This document shows, piece after piece, positions 1 to 12,914 of a stretch of DNA of 64,000 nucleotides. This DNA is from Sporodiniella umbellata (taxonomy: Eukaryota; Mucoromycota; Mucoromycetes; Mucorales; Rhizopodaceae), in assembly GCA_025677835.1 (NCBI GenBank), contig JAIXMR010000049.1, positions 1 to 64,000 of the forward strand, in the 5' to 3' direction. Below the pieces are notes generated by a model that worked only from the letters and a program-made list of their open reading frames with translations, did not search any database and was not told the origin of the DNA. The position numbers were made by a program, and so were the translations under genes. Within the stretch, counting starts at the first letter, position 1. Every line of letters starts with the position of its first letter.

Positions 1-1937
1 AGATAATTTGCTTCTGGGGCTTTTGTATAATAAATTTCTACAGGGTAAGGTCTACCAGGAATATTGAAAATAGGGGCATCGTCAAAATACTCTGAAAACT
101 TTTGAGCATTCATAGTAGCACTGGAAATCAAGAGCTTTAAGTCTGGTCTGAATCGGGCAATGTCTTTGATCAAACCAAATAATATATCTGTAGACAGAGT
201 TCTCTCGTGCGCCTCATCGATAATCATACAACTGTAAGAGGCAAGGTCTGGTTCGGTCATGAATTCACGTAGCAACATACCATCGGTCATGTATTTAACT
301 GCGGTTTTTTCTGTTGTGCAATCTTCAAAACGAATGCTATAGCCTACTTCTTGACCTAAATGAACTCCCATCTCCTCAGCTACACGTGCTGCTACGCTCA
401 TAGCTGCCACACGACGAGGCTGAGTACAACCGATCTTCATGTTGTTTTCTGTATAGCCTGCCTCATATAAATACTGAGGTAGTTGGGTTGTCTTTCCAGA
501 GCCAGTTTCACCAACAATAATCAAAACTTGATATTCTTTAATGGCATCAATTAGTTGAGTGCGGTACTGATAAATAGGAAGCGACTTTCTAATTTCATCA
601 ATACTCTTCGCTTTTCGCTCGGCCTCGTCAATCCGTTGAAGCAACTCTACATCCTTTTCATCAGGCTCGTTTAATTTGGCTGACAATACAAAGTCGATTT
701 TTTGTTCTTCATCAAACACATAGTCGTAGTCGTCATCGACTTGTTGAAGCTTGACAGCTGATTTCTGTATTTGCCCTTTTTCCCATTGATCGTGCTCTGA
801 TTCAAAGTTTCCATCTTCTTTATAGCGTTGATATAATACATCTTCTTTTCTCTTTTTATCGATCTTTCCTTTTTCTGTTATATAATCTTCAGGAAGTATA
901 TATCCGTCTTCCTTTGTATCGATTTGTAAACGCGCTTTAGCCAATCGTAGCACCTCTTTTTTGTATTCTAAGTCTCTAGTTTCTCTCTTGGTCATTTTCT
1001 GTCCGCTGAAAAACCTTTCTTCATCCTCAATCTCTTTCTCTAAAAGAACCAATTGTTGCTCCTCACGGAGTTTGAGATAGTTTTGATTAGAGCGAATACG
1101 AAGTTCAGGTAAAGCTTGTTGCCGCGCTTCTTTATCGTCAGCTAAGTTGCGTCGTTTGAAAGCCTCACTTCCTTCTTTAGCAGATCGGTCTTCAATAGTC
1201 TTTTTTGTTTTGCTTTTGTCTTTATCTTTCAATCTCTGCGAAAGTTCGTCACGTTCTTTTATATCTTTGATTCTCTCTAGTTCCTCGCGGGTCTCTTCAT
1301 CCATCTCATCTTGTTTTTCCTCTTCAAGCCTCTCTTCTTCTCTCTCCTTTTCTATTTCACTGTTAGTATTGTTTATGCGAGTGCATATATACTTGCCTCT
1401 TTTTTTTCTTTCGGTTGTTTTGACTTCTGTATCATCATCACTCAAATCTTCCTGCTTTCTTTTTTTCCGAAGTTTTTTCTCTCTCTTTCTAATGTTTCTA
1501 TCTTCCTCAGTTTGATCGTCTTCCATCAACACTTGGAAAGCCTCATTTGCTTTTTTTAGTTTTGCCTGTTCCTTAGCCTCTCTTTTCTTGGCTTGTTTTT
1601 CCTCAATAACAGCTTTTTTAATGGTTTGTTTTCTCGGTACTTTTGCGTACAAATCCAAACAAAATTGATGAGTTTGTGCATCGCTGCTTGCCCCTGCACG
1701 TATAAGATTGTTGGAAAGGTCCTGTGGTGAAGCCGATTTTTGAGCTATTGTTTATAAATGAGTGGTTTGTCATCTTGTTTTTCTCATTTTTGAATGACCT
1801 GTAGCAATAATAAAATCTACCATGGCAGTTTCAGACATGCCAAATATCTGTAAAGCAAACATATGTCAATAACAGAAGCAAATTAAGTTATGCTTTACCT
1901 TCATTGAGTTGTCAGAAACCCATGAGTGCAAATCCAT
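1..1937 (-). CDS. PRP2: PRP2/DHX16-type spliceosomal DEAH-box RNA helicase, N-terminal part (3' end beyond window)
   Basis: DEAH-box ATPase of the PRP2/DHX16 type, which in other organisms activates the spliceosome before the first transesterification. Reading the minus strand from the ATG at 1937: a short N-terminal module ([13 protein letters not shown], then [18 protein letters not shown] after an intron) that resembles the DHX16 N terminus, a long highly charged region (about 1700-700), then the helicase core. Motif [16 protein letters not shown] lies near 470-520, [19 protein letters not shown] near 370-430, motif [18 protein letters not shown] near 170-225, and SAT (motif III) near 130-140. 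The final residues before the edge, [10 protein letters not shown], match the DHX16/Prp2 spacing. Two or three small introns break the first 200 bp; the remainder to the edge is open. RecA2, winged-helix and OB domains lie outside the window. Divergent from UPF2. Confidence 0.93.
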
Positions 1938-3326
1938 TCTTTAAAAATAATAATAGTTGTATAAAAATGAGGTAAACTGCTTGTTTTTTATATTTTTTTT
2001 TTTTGTCTTTTTAAATGCAAACAGTCACCTTTATTTTTCTATCGTTTCAAATAGCACATAGCGCTTTATGCGACCAATAGGCCATATCATTCGATATTTT
2101 GTTGGTACAGGGTTGGATCTGACAGAAGAGTCATTTATTATGGCTGGGTAAATACCTTGGTGCCGTTGATATTTTAACTATTCAGTACTTCCTTCTTCTT
2201 TGCGAATCATTTCTGGAGGTATTTGTGATGTGTACAGCTATGATGCTCCATAAGGGCTATTGTTATACTAAAAATTGAACAAATTTTCAAGACTATAGAT
2301 GCATCCTTTTGTCTACTCATGTGGAAACTAATATAAAATCAAGGGTTATCACTGGCCTGAGTTGAGAATTTGGAAGACTGAAATGGCAAATTTATTTTTC
2401 TTTGCTCTTTTCTTTATTCCTATTTGCATAAATCAGGCCCAAACAATAGTGTACGGTAACACTGGGACAGACCTGACGTTTTTTTCTGCCTGAAATACGA
2501 AAAAAAAAGGGAGGTCGACTGAAGCAAAATTGATTTATTCAAGTTGATGAGTCCGATAGTTGCAAAAAGGTACTGATCAAAAGTGTAAAATAGTTTCCGC
2601 TGTTTTTCTTATAAGATTGCCCACAGTGTCGGCTATATAAGCTCTTCAGTAATCCCCTGATAAAAACAATTCTTTTGTAAGAGCGTTTTGCTTCTATCCA
2701 AAGTAGTAAATCAAGCTTTCCTAAAGCTTGGCTTCTATTTTGACTGAAATACACGATATACCCTATTTGAAAATAGTTTTTGGTATAATTCTCATAATTG
2801 TGCTATATTTGAAAAAAAAAAAAAGTTGGAGCCTGAGCAACTACCAAAGCCTTTGGAAACAGATTACCTTTTGAATAAATTTATTACAACTCAAAGCGTT
2901 TTATCTCTTTAAACTCTACTCACGTATGTATTTAAATATTAGCAAAAGGAAATTTCCGTAAAGATGTTAATCAGTCTGACTATTTGGTACAAATACACTT
3001 TGTTGTATAGCCAAATACAATATCAGTTGGGTTTGGGACTATTTAGAGCAATAAATGACAGCTTTATTGTAAAGATAACTATAATTAATAACTTGATAAA
3101 TCCATAATACTAAAAAACTTACTTTTTCTAATTGTTTTGTTGTATTTTCAAGAATACGACAATCCAAAGAGAAAAAAGTAAACAAATATTTTATAAGAGA
3201 ACAAAAGAAAGCAACTGTCACATGATTGAATAAAATTTGGCCATACTTCAACTTCAAAGTTGATATTTGGCGGAGCTTTGGTATTTTTTTTTTTTTTTTT
3301 TCTTAAAACTTAGTGTGTTCTTAATA
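1938..3326. other. Intergenic region between divergent PRP2 and UPF2
   Basis: About 1.4 kb of AT-rich DNA shared by two divergent promoters. It holds only short ORFs with no protein-like composition (for example minus 2539-2754 and minus 3039-3257) and a T18 tract at 3284-3301 just upstream of the UPF2 start. I see no RNA gene or repeat family. Confidence 0.6.
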
Positions 3327-6300
3327 ATGGATGACACTAAAAAACAACTTCGAACTCTAAACAGGTTGGCTTGGGATAAAGACAAGAAAGGTATTCAGAC
3401 AAAAAAAAGTACAAATAGCTGAATGGTTTTAGTCTCGGCCCAAAATCTCGACAGCAACATTAAAAAAAACACGACTTTTATAAAAAAATGTAAAACATCC
3501 ATGGCTGCTGACATGAAGACCCAACTTTTGAATGACATTCACAAATTGTCTTTGGCAAAATACATTTCGGAAATCGTTAGCAGTACTATGGAGGGCATGT
3601 TGAAATGCAAGACAAGTGTGGATGTAACGGCTTGTGTTGAGGTACTGGAAACTACTTGAACTCGCTTTTAACTAATTTGATTAGGTTATATCTGCTTTAC
3701 ATCAACGTTTTCCCGAAACATTTACTTTGCTCTTGTCAAGCCAAATGAGCAAAATCTTGCAGCCCCCTAGTAAGCAATACTTGGCTACGCTTTCAGCTGA
3801 ACAGAAAGAAAAAGAGGAATCAGCTCGCATAACAAAGCAAAGAATTTACTTGAGAATCGCTTGCGAACTTTGGTTAGTTGGGGTGTTGAGATCAACAACA
3901 GACGGCTCGACTGCTTTGTCCTCAATAAACACTGGAGTAGAAACCCATCGCGATGGTGTGGCGGGATTTGTAAATACTAACGGATCGAGCGCCAACAAAG
4001 ACAGTCAGCAAAAGAAAAAAGATGAAGGCGGCTTTGTTTATAGCGTACTAAAGGAGTTGGTAAATATAAAAGTGGGCTGGGAGATAGAAACGGCCGAGAC
4101 TAATTTTTTTTTTTTTTTCAGCTTACAAACGACATGGAGCAACATGTCAATCTACCTCTTGTAGCCTCTTTCTTAAAAAACTACGGTCAAATAGTCTTGG
4201 GTATTATTCCCCAAAAGCAAAAAGCCGCAGCCGATCAGCACGATGAGCCAATTGTTCTACAAATCGATCCAGAGTCTGCTGTAACGCCCGATATTCACGC
4301 ATTGTTATCAACTTTGATCCAAACATACTATAAGAGCGTTTCAAAGCATTTATCCAAAATGCATAAAGTCATTAAAAAAATGGAACGTCACAACCATGAA
4401 ACACTTTTTGCTCGAGGAGAGCTGTCTGAAGAAAACAAACAGCGACAAGAGAAAGCAGAGAAAGTCTATGAAAAACTACTGGGTCATACACAGACATTAG
4501 CAGACGCATTGGATGTTGATATGCCTGATCTTCCGGAAGATGAAGCAGTCAGTAAACAATCATCAATGGTTTCAGCCAGTGGTAATGCATTCAATAACGA
4601 GGGCAAAGAAGGCAGCAACGTAGGAAGCCAAGGAATGTGGGAAGACGAGGATGCAAGGAAGTTTTATGAAGACTTGCCTGACTTGCATATTCTTGTTCCT
4701 GATGTATTTCTAGAAAACCAAACACCAAAAAAAGATGAAGAGGAGATTGAAGAAATACAAAAAGAAGAGGAGGAGATAGTTGAAAATGACGACATCGATC
4801 CTTTAGAAGAGGCTATGGAGTAATATACATTTATATATATATATATGTATATATATGAGCGAAGTACTAAATCACATAATTTAGAAATGTAGAGGATGGG
4901 ACGGAAGAAGATAATCCAGCAAAGCCTACCCAAAATGCACAGCTAGAGGGATATATTGCTCGCTTACCCAACTGCGGTAACCGGGATCTAATAGATACTG
5001 CTGCAGTCGATTTTTGCTATATGAACAGCAAAAACGCTAGAAACAAACTGGTCAAGGCGCTGTTGAAAGTACAAAGACAGCGAGTGGATTTACTACCTTA
5101 CTATTCCCGTTTAATCGCCACTTTAAATGTGTATTTCCCTGACATTGGGGAAACTGTCATTTCGGCTGTAAATACTTTTTGTTTCAAAAAAAATGTATGT
5201 ACTCATCGCTATTATTAGCTTACCTATGAGTTTAAGGGTTTACAAAGAAGAAAAAACCAAGACTTATTGGAATCTAGAGTGAAGGTATATATGCTTTGAT
5301 CGAAAACAAATATTTATATACTATATTACGCAGAACATCCGATTTTTGTCAGAGCTTGCCAAATTCAAAGTAGCGCCTGCCCATATCATGTTTTATACCT
5401 TCAAAGTAGCTTTAGATGATTTTTCAAGCCATAATATCGATATTGTTTGCAATCTTTTAGAGTGCTGCGGTAGATTTTTTTTAAAAACAGCCGAAACCAG
5501 TGCTCGTATGAGTGGCATGTTGGAGACCGTTATGAGAAAAAAGACAGTACAGCATTTAGATAGTCGCTATTCTTTGATGGTTGAAAACGCTTACTATCAA
5601 GCTAATCCACCTGATAAGCCAGCAATTTGTATCAAAGAAAGAACCCCAATGGAAATGTATATTCGTAAACTAATTCACGAAGATTTGTGTAAAAAGTATT
5701 TGGACAGAGTACTTAAGCAGCTACGCAAGCTGCATTGGGAAGATGATAAAATACATCAGTTTCTGGTTAAGACTTTTCAAAAAATTTGGAAAATCAAGTT
5801 TGGTAATATTCACTTGATGGCTATTTTAGCAACCGGGCTGCACAAGTACCACTCCGAGTTTGGTATAGAGATTGTCGATGGTGTCATAGAAGAAATTCGT
5901 ATGGGGTTAGAAGTAAATATAGAATTACAGCCTATTTAATCTTATACCAACCGCAAAATATAGCAAAATATTTTCAAACACAATCAAAGAAGAATTGCAG
6001 TTGTCAAATATTTAGGTGAACTGTACAACTACCGCTTGGTTGAGTCGTCTTTAATATTTGACACACTTTATTCTATCATAACTTTTGGCCATGGTAAGTT
6101 ATGCAAAAAAAGCTTCACAAACCTTACCTATAATTAGAATATGGAAGACCATCCAGAGAACGCTACTGCGCTATTGATACACCCAATGACTTCTTCCGTA
6201 TCCGTCTTTGTTGTACACTGCTTGACACCTGCGGGATGTGTTTTGATAGAGGAACCTCCAAAAAGAAGCTTGATAATTACTTAATATTTTTCCAGGTAAA

Positions 6301-7349
6301 GAACACCTTAAAAAAATACAGCTACTGATACAAAAACAATTAGATGTATATATTAAGCAAATCAAAACCACCTATGGATGTTGACTTTATGATATCTGAC
6401 ACTTTTGAAATGTTAAGACCCAAACTTCAAATCATTCCTACCTATGAGCAAGCCAATGAGGCTGTTGATGCCATTCTTTTAGAACTAGTGAAAAGTGTAC
6501 AAGGATCGGATAAAGCTACGGAAGACCGTATGGATGATAGTGGAGAAGGCTCTGATAGCTCTAGCGGCGAGGAAGAGGAGGAAGTTACCGTAGACGACGC
6601 TAACGAAGAAGAAGAGAGTCAAGAAGAAACAGAGACTGTAGAAAACAATGAAGAAGATGACGTAGTTGTTCTAAAAAAGAAGCAAGAGGAAACTTCCAAA
6701 GAAGATGAAGAGGATTTCGAAAGGGAGTTTAATAGAATGATGACAGATAGCATTGAGTCTCGCAAATTTGAAAAGAAAGCAGCCATGTTAGATGTCCCTA
6801 TTCCAATGAACCTGAGGGGTTCTCAGGGTAATTATTCTTCTCTAGATTTTATTGTTTGCCACGTTTTTGTCTGAGACCCTGTTTTTTTATTGTAGACCGT
6901 CGCACAATTGCCCAAGAAAATACGAAGCCCGAAACAGGAAAGATGGCATTTACATTATTAACAAAGAAAGGAAACCGTCAACAAGTAAGGCTTTTTTTTT
7001 TTTTTTGATGATTTTTTATAACAACTATTATTTAAGACCAAAGTCATGGAAATTCCCTCAGACTCTGTTCTGGCTGTAAGTACGCGCTCCAAGCAAGAAG
7101 CAGAACGTGAAGAGCAAAAACATTTAAAGCGACTTGTATTAAACTACGAAGAAAGAGAAGAAGCAGCCGCAAGACAAGGTATTTATTTCTTAATTGGGGC
7201 CTGCTTATTTTATTGTTATTAATATTGCTCTAGCTGTTTTAGAGGATCGTGCAAAGTTTAAGGGAGCACCACGCGGTAAAAGGGTTCTTTTTGTACCAGG
7301 TGGAGGAGGTACAGGATCAGGCAACAGTGGAGGAAGCCAAGGTTGGTAA
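3327..7349 (+). CDS. UPF2: UPF2/NMD2, nonsense-mediated mRNA decay scaffold
   Basis: Bridges UPF1 and UPF3 in nonsense-mediated decay. Starts at 3327 (MDDTKKQLRTLNRLAWDKDKK); a 42-nt intron (3391-3432) leads to VSAQNLDSNIKKNTTFIKK, typical of the first MIF4G repeat of UPF2. Further blocks: the rest of MIF4G-1 (3433-4100), a helical acidic linker (4134-4823, ending in E/D runs), MIF4G-2 (about 4890-5280, with YIARLPNCGNRDLID), MIF4G-3 (5346-5940, ERTPMEMYIRKLIHEDLCKK; continuing near 6060-6400), an acidic stretch (6530-6720), then the C-terminal UPF1-binding segment (6890-7340, including KMAFTLLTKKGN). The tail GKRVLFVPGGGG ends at TAA 7347-7349. About ten short introns; one near 4824-4885 contains an (AT)n run. 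Roughly 1,100 residues, normal for fungal UPF2. Confidence 0.95.
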
Positions 7350-9187
7350 AAGGAAATTTTTCGTTATATAAAAAAGGTAGTGCAGTTTATTCGATTTAGC
7401 ATACAATAATGAACTAACATCCGAGTAGAACACATTATAATCAGATTTATATCTTCAAAAATTATATGTTCTTACCACTTTTGAATTAACCCCAACACCC
7501 TGATGAATCAAATTCCTTTTACGGTTGCTGTAATCAAAATGATAAAAGGAAATGCGAATGAGTATTGTAGCAAATTATCTGTTCGTACTATGGTCCATAT
7601 ATAATATTCCAACGAATAAATTTTCTTATTGTCTCCCACTACAGCGCGAATCTGTATCTTTGTCTTGAGTCGATATTTGCAGTCTGCAATCTCAAAAAGA
7701 AAAAGGAAACATAGGACAAGTGGAGCACTATATCTGGTTTTATTTGAAAATTCAGTGCGAGTAAATACAGCTGCTTGAACACATGGACTCAAGCTATTTC
7801 GACGAGTGTTTTTGGTAGAAATGTCGTTTGAGAAAAACAGTTTAATGTTTCATAGAACTAATATCATAAATTTAAAGCTTATGTAATCTTGAAAACCCTT
7901 AGAATTCTCGTTCTAGTGTCTCAAACTTACTTTTTTTCTTAAGAGATCAGAAGCAGAAGCTATCTATTTTAACAAAATAGGTTTCAATCTTGATGTATTT
8001 CATTTTCCTAGGATAGCGGTTAGGAAAAGTTCAAAATGAGAAGAATTAAATAGAACAGCTTAAAAATATGGACTACAGTACTTTAATCATTATAAAAAGA
8101 AACCCCATAGTCTATGTATATCCCTTACAGAAATAAGGTGGCCAAAGTAATCTACAAAGCTACGCCATATAGAGGCAGTAGCTGTTAAATAAAATGTACG
8201 TACTTTAGTCATTTGCTATACATGCAACACTTTGACTTCAGCCTTTGAATCAAAAAAGTAAGCGTTGCTGATATCTGTTCTCGTGGAAACAAGATTTTTC
8301 AAAGGAGCTAGGCACGAGGGTAAAGCCAGTTAAAATACGAAAAGGCACGTTTAAGCTTATACCCCTCCATTTTTTTTGTGTGGAAACGACTCGTTTGATC
8401 CAAGAAAGTTATGACACCATTTAGATTGATGTTAGCTGTCTTGGAAAAGGATCCTATTATACAATGCGTTGTATACAACAAAGCAGTAGGCAGATAAAAC
8501 CGAATTATTGTCGCAAAAAAACTATATAGTTTTTCTGACATACATTCATTGACACTGAAGCGATTTATCTTTGAAGATCATATCAGACATGTATACATGT
8601 ACGTCGATACATATGCTTAGTTAGCAAACATGTGATATCAGTCCGGTAGGAAGACTGGTAACAATACAGAAATCCTCAAGGTAAAAGTTCTTATAAAAAG
8701 ATATTGGTGTAAGAAGCCTTTTTAAAAAATTTTGCTATTGGCTAGTCGTCAACGTTGTTTATTTGTTTGATAATTCAAATTTAAAGTAAGCGCTTTTTAT
8801 TGGTTAATGGGCGTATTATTACTAAATAAAAATTGAAATGAAATTTACCTAAATTCATGTGTTGTTACGAAGAGTAGCACACTGAAAAGCCCGACCATAA
8901 TTCCCAATATGATGTGCACTATCTTTGGCCTTCGAAAAGGTATGAACAAGAAATGCTATAAATAATCTGTGGTTATTTGTTTTTGCACGTTTTTAATTAT
9001 ATATGGTCTAATTTTGTTTTTAGCCATTCGAAAAAACGAACAATACTAACCACGTTTTTTAATACAAAGGGCGATCAGTGCGTTGAAATTACACAAAGAA
9101 TAGAAAGCATTTCATACTGTCATATAAAAGCTACAGGGTGTTTTTTACTTTTTTTCTTTTTTTTATAAATTTGTTTGTAGACAGATA
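7350..9187. other. Intergenic region, no gene recognised
   Basis: About 1.8 kb, AT-rich. Small ORFs (minus 7508-7792, minus 8308-8541) show no motif, no flanking splice logic and no codon bias, so I do not call them. No repeats stand out. Confidence 0.5.
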
Positions 9188-9679
9188 ATGTCCAACAATC
9201 TTTCTGTTACAAACAGTAAAGGAAGAATAGTCAATTTGCTGAACGATGAAAAGAAGGAAAGAAAAAAGCGCAAGCATCAGTGTACAGACTGCTACAAAAA
9301 TTTTACTACTAGGTACAAATACAAAGATTCCTCTACAAAACCTAACACTATAGTTGTTAGCGGTCATCTAGCAAGACATTTTAGGATACATACAGGCGAA
9401 AAAAACTTTTGCTGTATTTACCCTGGCTGTCCCAGTCGTTTTTCGCGTCAAGACAATATGATGCAACATTACAGAACACATCTTTCGAGCAAATCCAGAA
9501 TAAATCGCTATTGTCAACAAGAAAGACGCGACGCGAATTTTGATCTAAAGCTGTCTTGTGTTTCACAAGAACCTCAATCACTTTTAGAAAATCAAGAAAA
9601 ATCTGCAAATCATCCCAACGTTGAACAAAAAAAAAAAACAGAAAACATATCTAAAGCTACGCCAGGTTACTATTCCTAG
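9188..9679 (+). CDS. C2H2 zinc-finger transcription factor (two fingers)
   Basis: Probable DNA-binding regulator. A basic region (KKERKKRKHQ) precedes two tandem fingers. Finger 1 spans an intron: the Cys pair CTDC and KNFTT are in exon 1, then GHLARHFRIH supplies the His pair. Finger 2 is CCIYPGCPSRFSRQDNMMQHYRTH. The TGEK-type linker (HTGEKN) joins them. The intron is 9313-9360 (GTACAA..GTTAG, 48 nt). It is a multiple of three with no stop codon, so unspliced RNA stays open, but only removal restores the canonical C-x2-C-x12-H-x3-H spacing (..FTTSGHLARH..). The protein is short, about 147 residues spliced, with a polar tail lacking known domains. Start chosen at the first in-frame ATG; an upstream exon is possible. 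Target genes cannot be inferred. Confidence 0.85.
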   Translation: MSNNLSVTNSKGRIVNLLNDEKKERKKRKHQCTDCYKNFTTRYKYKDSSTKPNTIVVSGHLARHFRIHTGEKNFCCIYPGCPSRFSRQDNMMQHYRTHLSSKSRINRYCQQERRDANFDLKLSCVSQEPQSLLENQEKSANHPNVEQKKKTENISKATPGYYS

Positions 9680-12600
9680 TAGTGGGAAGTTAAAGTTTTA
9701 AAAAAGCCTGCGAAATATAGAATATTGAAAATAGAAATTCGGCGTATCATGAAACCATTAAGTCAAACTACAGCACAACTATGCTTTTTTAAGCTATCTC
9801 AAGAGGGAAATTAGGGCATATACTACTTTTTATGTACAACGAAAAAAGGAATCATAAGTAAAATAAACAATGCTACACATACACACATGCATGTATATGT
9901 ATCGCTTTTGACAAAGTTTTCTCTCAGCATAAGCCCAATCTGCCAAAAAGAACGCGTCCTGAAAAATAAAAATTCAAGTATCATAAGCTAACGCAAGTGG
10001 TTTCCAATAGCTGTCAAAATATTATTTGACGTGATCAGCTTATTGTAACAAAGAAACTTTAAGAATTCTGTTGTTTGACTACAACTAAGTCAACTATTTG
10101 TCATAAACTTGTAGTAAATCCCGTAATGAACCATTAGAAAAACTGACATTTAAAGTAAACAAGGAAAAGCTTAAATACCGCTTCAATCAGAACCTTGTGT
10201 TGAATATGAACAAGCTAAGTTGATTTCAAAAATACTGATACTTGATAAACTCGTGAAACGTGACAGTGTAAAAACCACTAAGCCTGTTTAATCTCTACAA
10301 GAAACTGGGTTGTCAAGTTGCCAATCTGTAATTTAAGACTTTTATACGAAAACTTTAACTGTCAGAACAAACCACATTCTCTTTCTCTTTCCCTAGTTTG
10401 CTTTTTATTCATACTATACAACGATAGCCAGCAAACGTGTTTTAGTTAGTCATTTCGGTCATTGACATAGAAACCCATTAAGACGTAAGACAGTTAGTTT
10501 TTACTATTTTAAATATTATCGTCCTAAAACTATTTCACATTTTACCTAATCGGCTTTTCTTTTGAGAAAACTGTACAGTGATTCCAAAATTAATACCAAT
10601 TTTTACGATAAAAATCACACAAACATACAACATTGTTTTTAACAAAAACTTATTATTAATAAAAAAAAATGAATTTACGCTTTTTTTTTTGGCTGCGAGT
10701 TGATTCACTTTTTTGGCTAAAGATCTACAATTTCACTTTTTATCTTTTTACTTTAAATGTTTTTTGCTTTTTTTTTTTTTTTGAACTAATGAAAAAATTC
10801 CAGGGATTCCATGTAATTGTCACACATAGATAGCAGTAAGCATATTCTGATTTTTTTTTAAAAAAAATGAATTTGGCACATTCTATTTTGATGAGGAGTT
10901 CAATCTGTGTTCTTTGTAACCTTTTTGGGTCCAGGCAGCTTAGGTATACTATAGAATAGTAGATGATTGTGGTGACAATAGTGAAGTACAGGTCAAGCTA
11001 ATTTTTGAAAGTATAAGTATCTCGGCTTAATATTGAGCGAAAGGTGCATGCAACTTTCGAAAATTCCAAAGTAAGAGAACATTTCCGGAGAGGCACCAAT
11101 GTATTCTTTGAAGGTTTATATATGTACAAAAACAGGGGAAGGGTTGTTAGTCTATACCCCTAAAGTTTTTCAACTTTTGGCAGTTTGGATTGGTAAGTGC
11201 TCCATATTATTAATTGGATAAGTATACTAGTGTAAAATTAATACAAAACAAAGTATTTCTCTCAATGTATCGTACTGTGAGAAAGGAGTTTAACTTTGAA
11301 ATCATGAATTTTTTTCATTATATGGCCATACGATTTGATAAGCTAATAAATGGTCTTAATGCCGCCTATACAGCTTTTACGCAAACTAACATAATGATAG
11401 GCAGAAATATATCTGTTTAAGGTGTACTCTGAATTTGTTTCAAAGATGTTAGATATTTGGAACAAAAGCCAAAACATTAGATTTTCTTAGTTGAACAACA
11501 AAAAAAGCCGAAGTACTAATGGGGCTTGATTCTTTTTATAAAATAAATAACCACACTAAGCGTTGAAATTTTCGTATCCGGAAATACTCCATCTTCATAT
11601 ACCTTAACATAAAAAATAAAAACTCTCTAGGTATGAATGTATTTGTAGCCTTGGACCAAGGGGTTCTTACAAAACCTTTCTGGTAGAAGAGCTAAATTAA
11701 TTAAAGCACATATTTATTATTGAAGAATACTCGAAGACCGGTTAAAGTATTTTGATATTGTGTATCTCTATTCGATGCATAGATTCACAAAACAAACTAG
11801 GATGTTAACTGGTTCCTATGCTATCTAAGTCTCGTTTCCTACATATAATGGTCTAGATAACAATTCAATTTAACTTATTATATGAAAACCCGGTGCAATT
11901 TTTCTCAAAAATTGATTCCATTTTCGATCAGTTTTTTTTTTTTTGGTTAGTTTTCTGTCAATAAGTATATCAAGAGAACAGTTTGTAATTCAAAAAATTT
12001 GTGTCTTTGAAATAGTCGGAAAAGAAACCCTAAGAATAAAGATTATTTGTAACTTAACTTCTGTTTCAAACAGTTTTATATTACTCTTTATATTACTCTT
12101 TCCTTTTTCTTTTTCTTTGTACAAACTTGGTTTGTGAGAGATTTTTTGATGTAAAGCTTTTTTCCCATCAAAATATAAATGCTAGTAAAACGTTTATATT
12201 TGCTCGAAGCTTCTAATGTATAGCTCCGAATTTACGGGTTTACAGGCTTTGTTAGTCATGGTCTGTTATCAGCATGAAAGAAAAGACAGAAAAAAAAACA
12301 TGATAAATTCATGGTTAAGTTTTTTTGTTTTGGATCGGTTTCAATACGCTTTAGAAGCAGATGCATTAATGCAGCGTCAAGACGTATTAAGAGTGTCCGA
12401 CTTAAGAGTTTGTTATTTTGCGTTTTTTCTTCATTTTAAGAGTTTTCCCAATTTAAGAACTGAACTTTCGCACATAAAATAAAGACCGCTATGTTAAACA
12501 CTTTGGACAAATTTGCTAACAAAAACGACTTTTTTTTTACTGAAAAGAAAATTGGGGGGGGGTAAATTTTCATTAGGGTATACGATTTTGTGTTCCATTG

Positions 12601-12914
12601 TAAGTATCATTAAGAAAAGGTGAAGGATTGGTATAGTAAAAAAAAAAAAAAGAGGCATGAAATGTCATGTTCAAGCTTCAAATGTGGTCATATTTGTGTT
12701 TGTACAGGGAACAAAGAAAATAGTTTAAAAACGTTCTTCTCTCCTACTTTTTATACAATTCAACTTATTGGTTGTCTTGCCTAAGAGTCAATGTTACTGT
12801 ATTTGTCTTGCATTTCCATTATAGGTAATCTTTTTTTATACATATAAAACATAAATAGACAGGAAATAACGTTTTTTTTTCTTTTCCTTTACCACTCCAA
12901 ATTACATTTTCGCA
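9680..12914. other. Intergenic region, gene-poor
   Basis: About 3.2 kb with scattered T and A tracts (for example T9A8 at 10851-10867) and a G8 run near 12553-12560. Small ORFs at 11214-11420, 11943-12137 and 12216-12482 have no recognisable domain. I can support no gene here. Confidence 0.5.

Noticed and set aside
1354..1394. Possible intron in PRP2 (minus strand) with a perfect TACTAAC branch-like motif
   Set aside because: Splicing to the nearby TAG acceptor shifts the frame and hits a stop; the alternative CAG acceptor gives a 33-nt intron with the branch A adjacent. Unspliced sequence stays open.
1147..1515. Ser/Phe-rich plus-strand ORF of 122 codons
   Set aside because: It is the antisense shadow of the charged Lys/Glu linker of the PRP2 gene.
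7508..7792. Minus-strand ORF of 94 codons with hydrophobic stretches
   Set aside because: No motif, no splice-linked neighbours, and composition expected from AT-rich intergenic DNA.
11214..11420. Plus-strand ORF of 68 codons
   Set aside because: No recognisable feature and no flanking exon structure.
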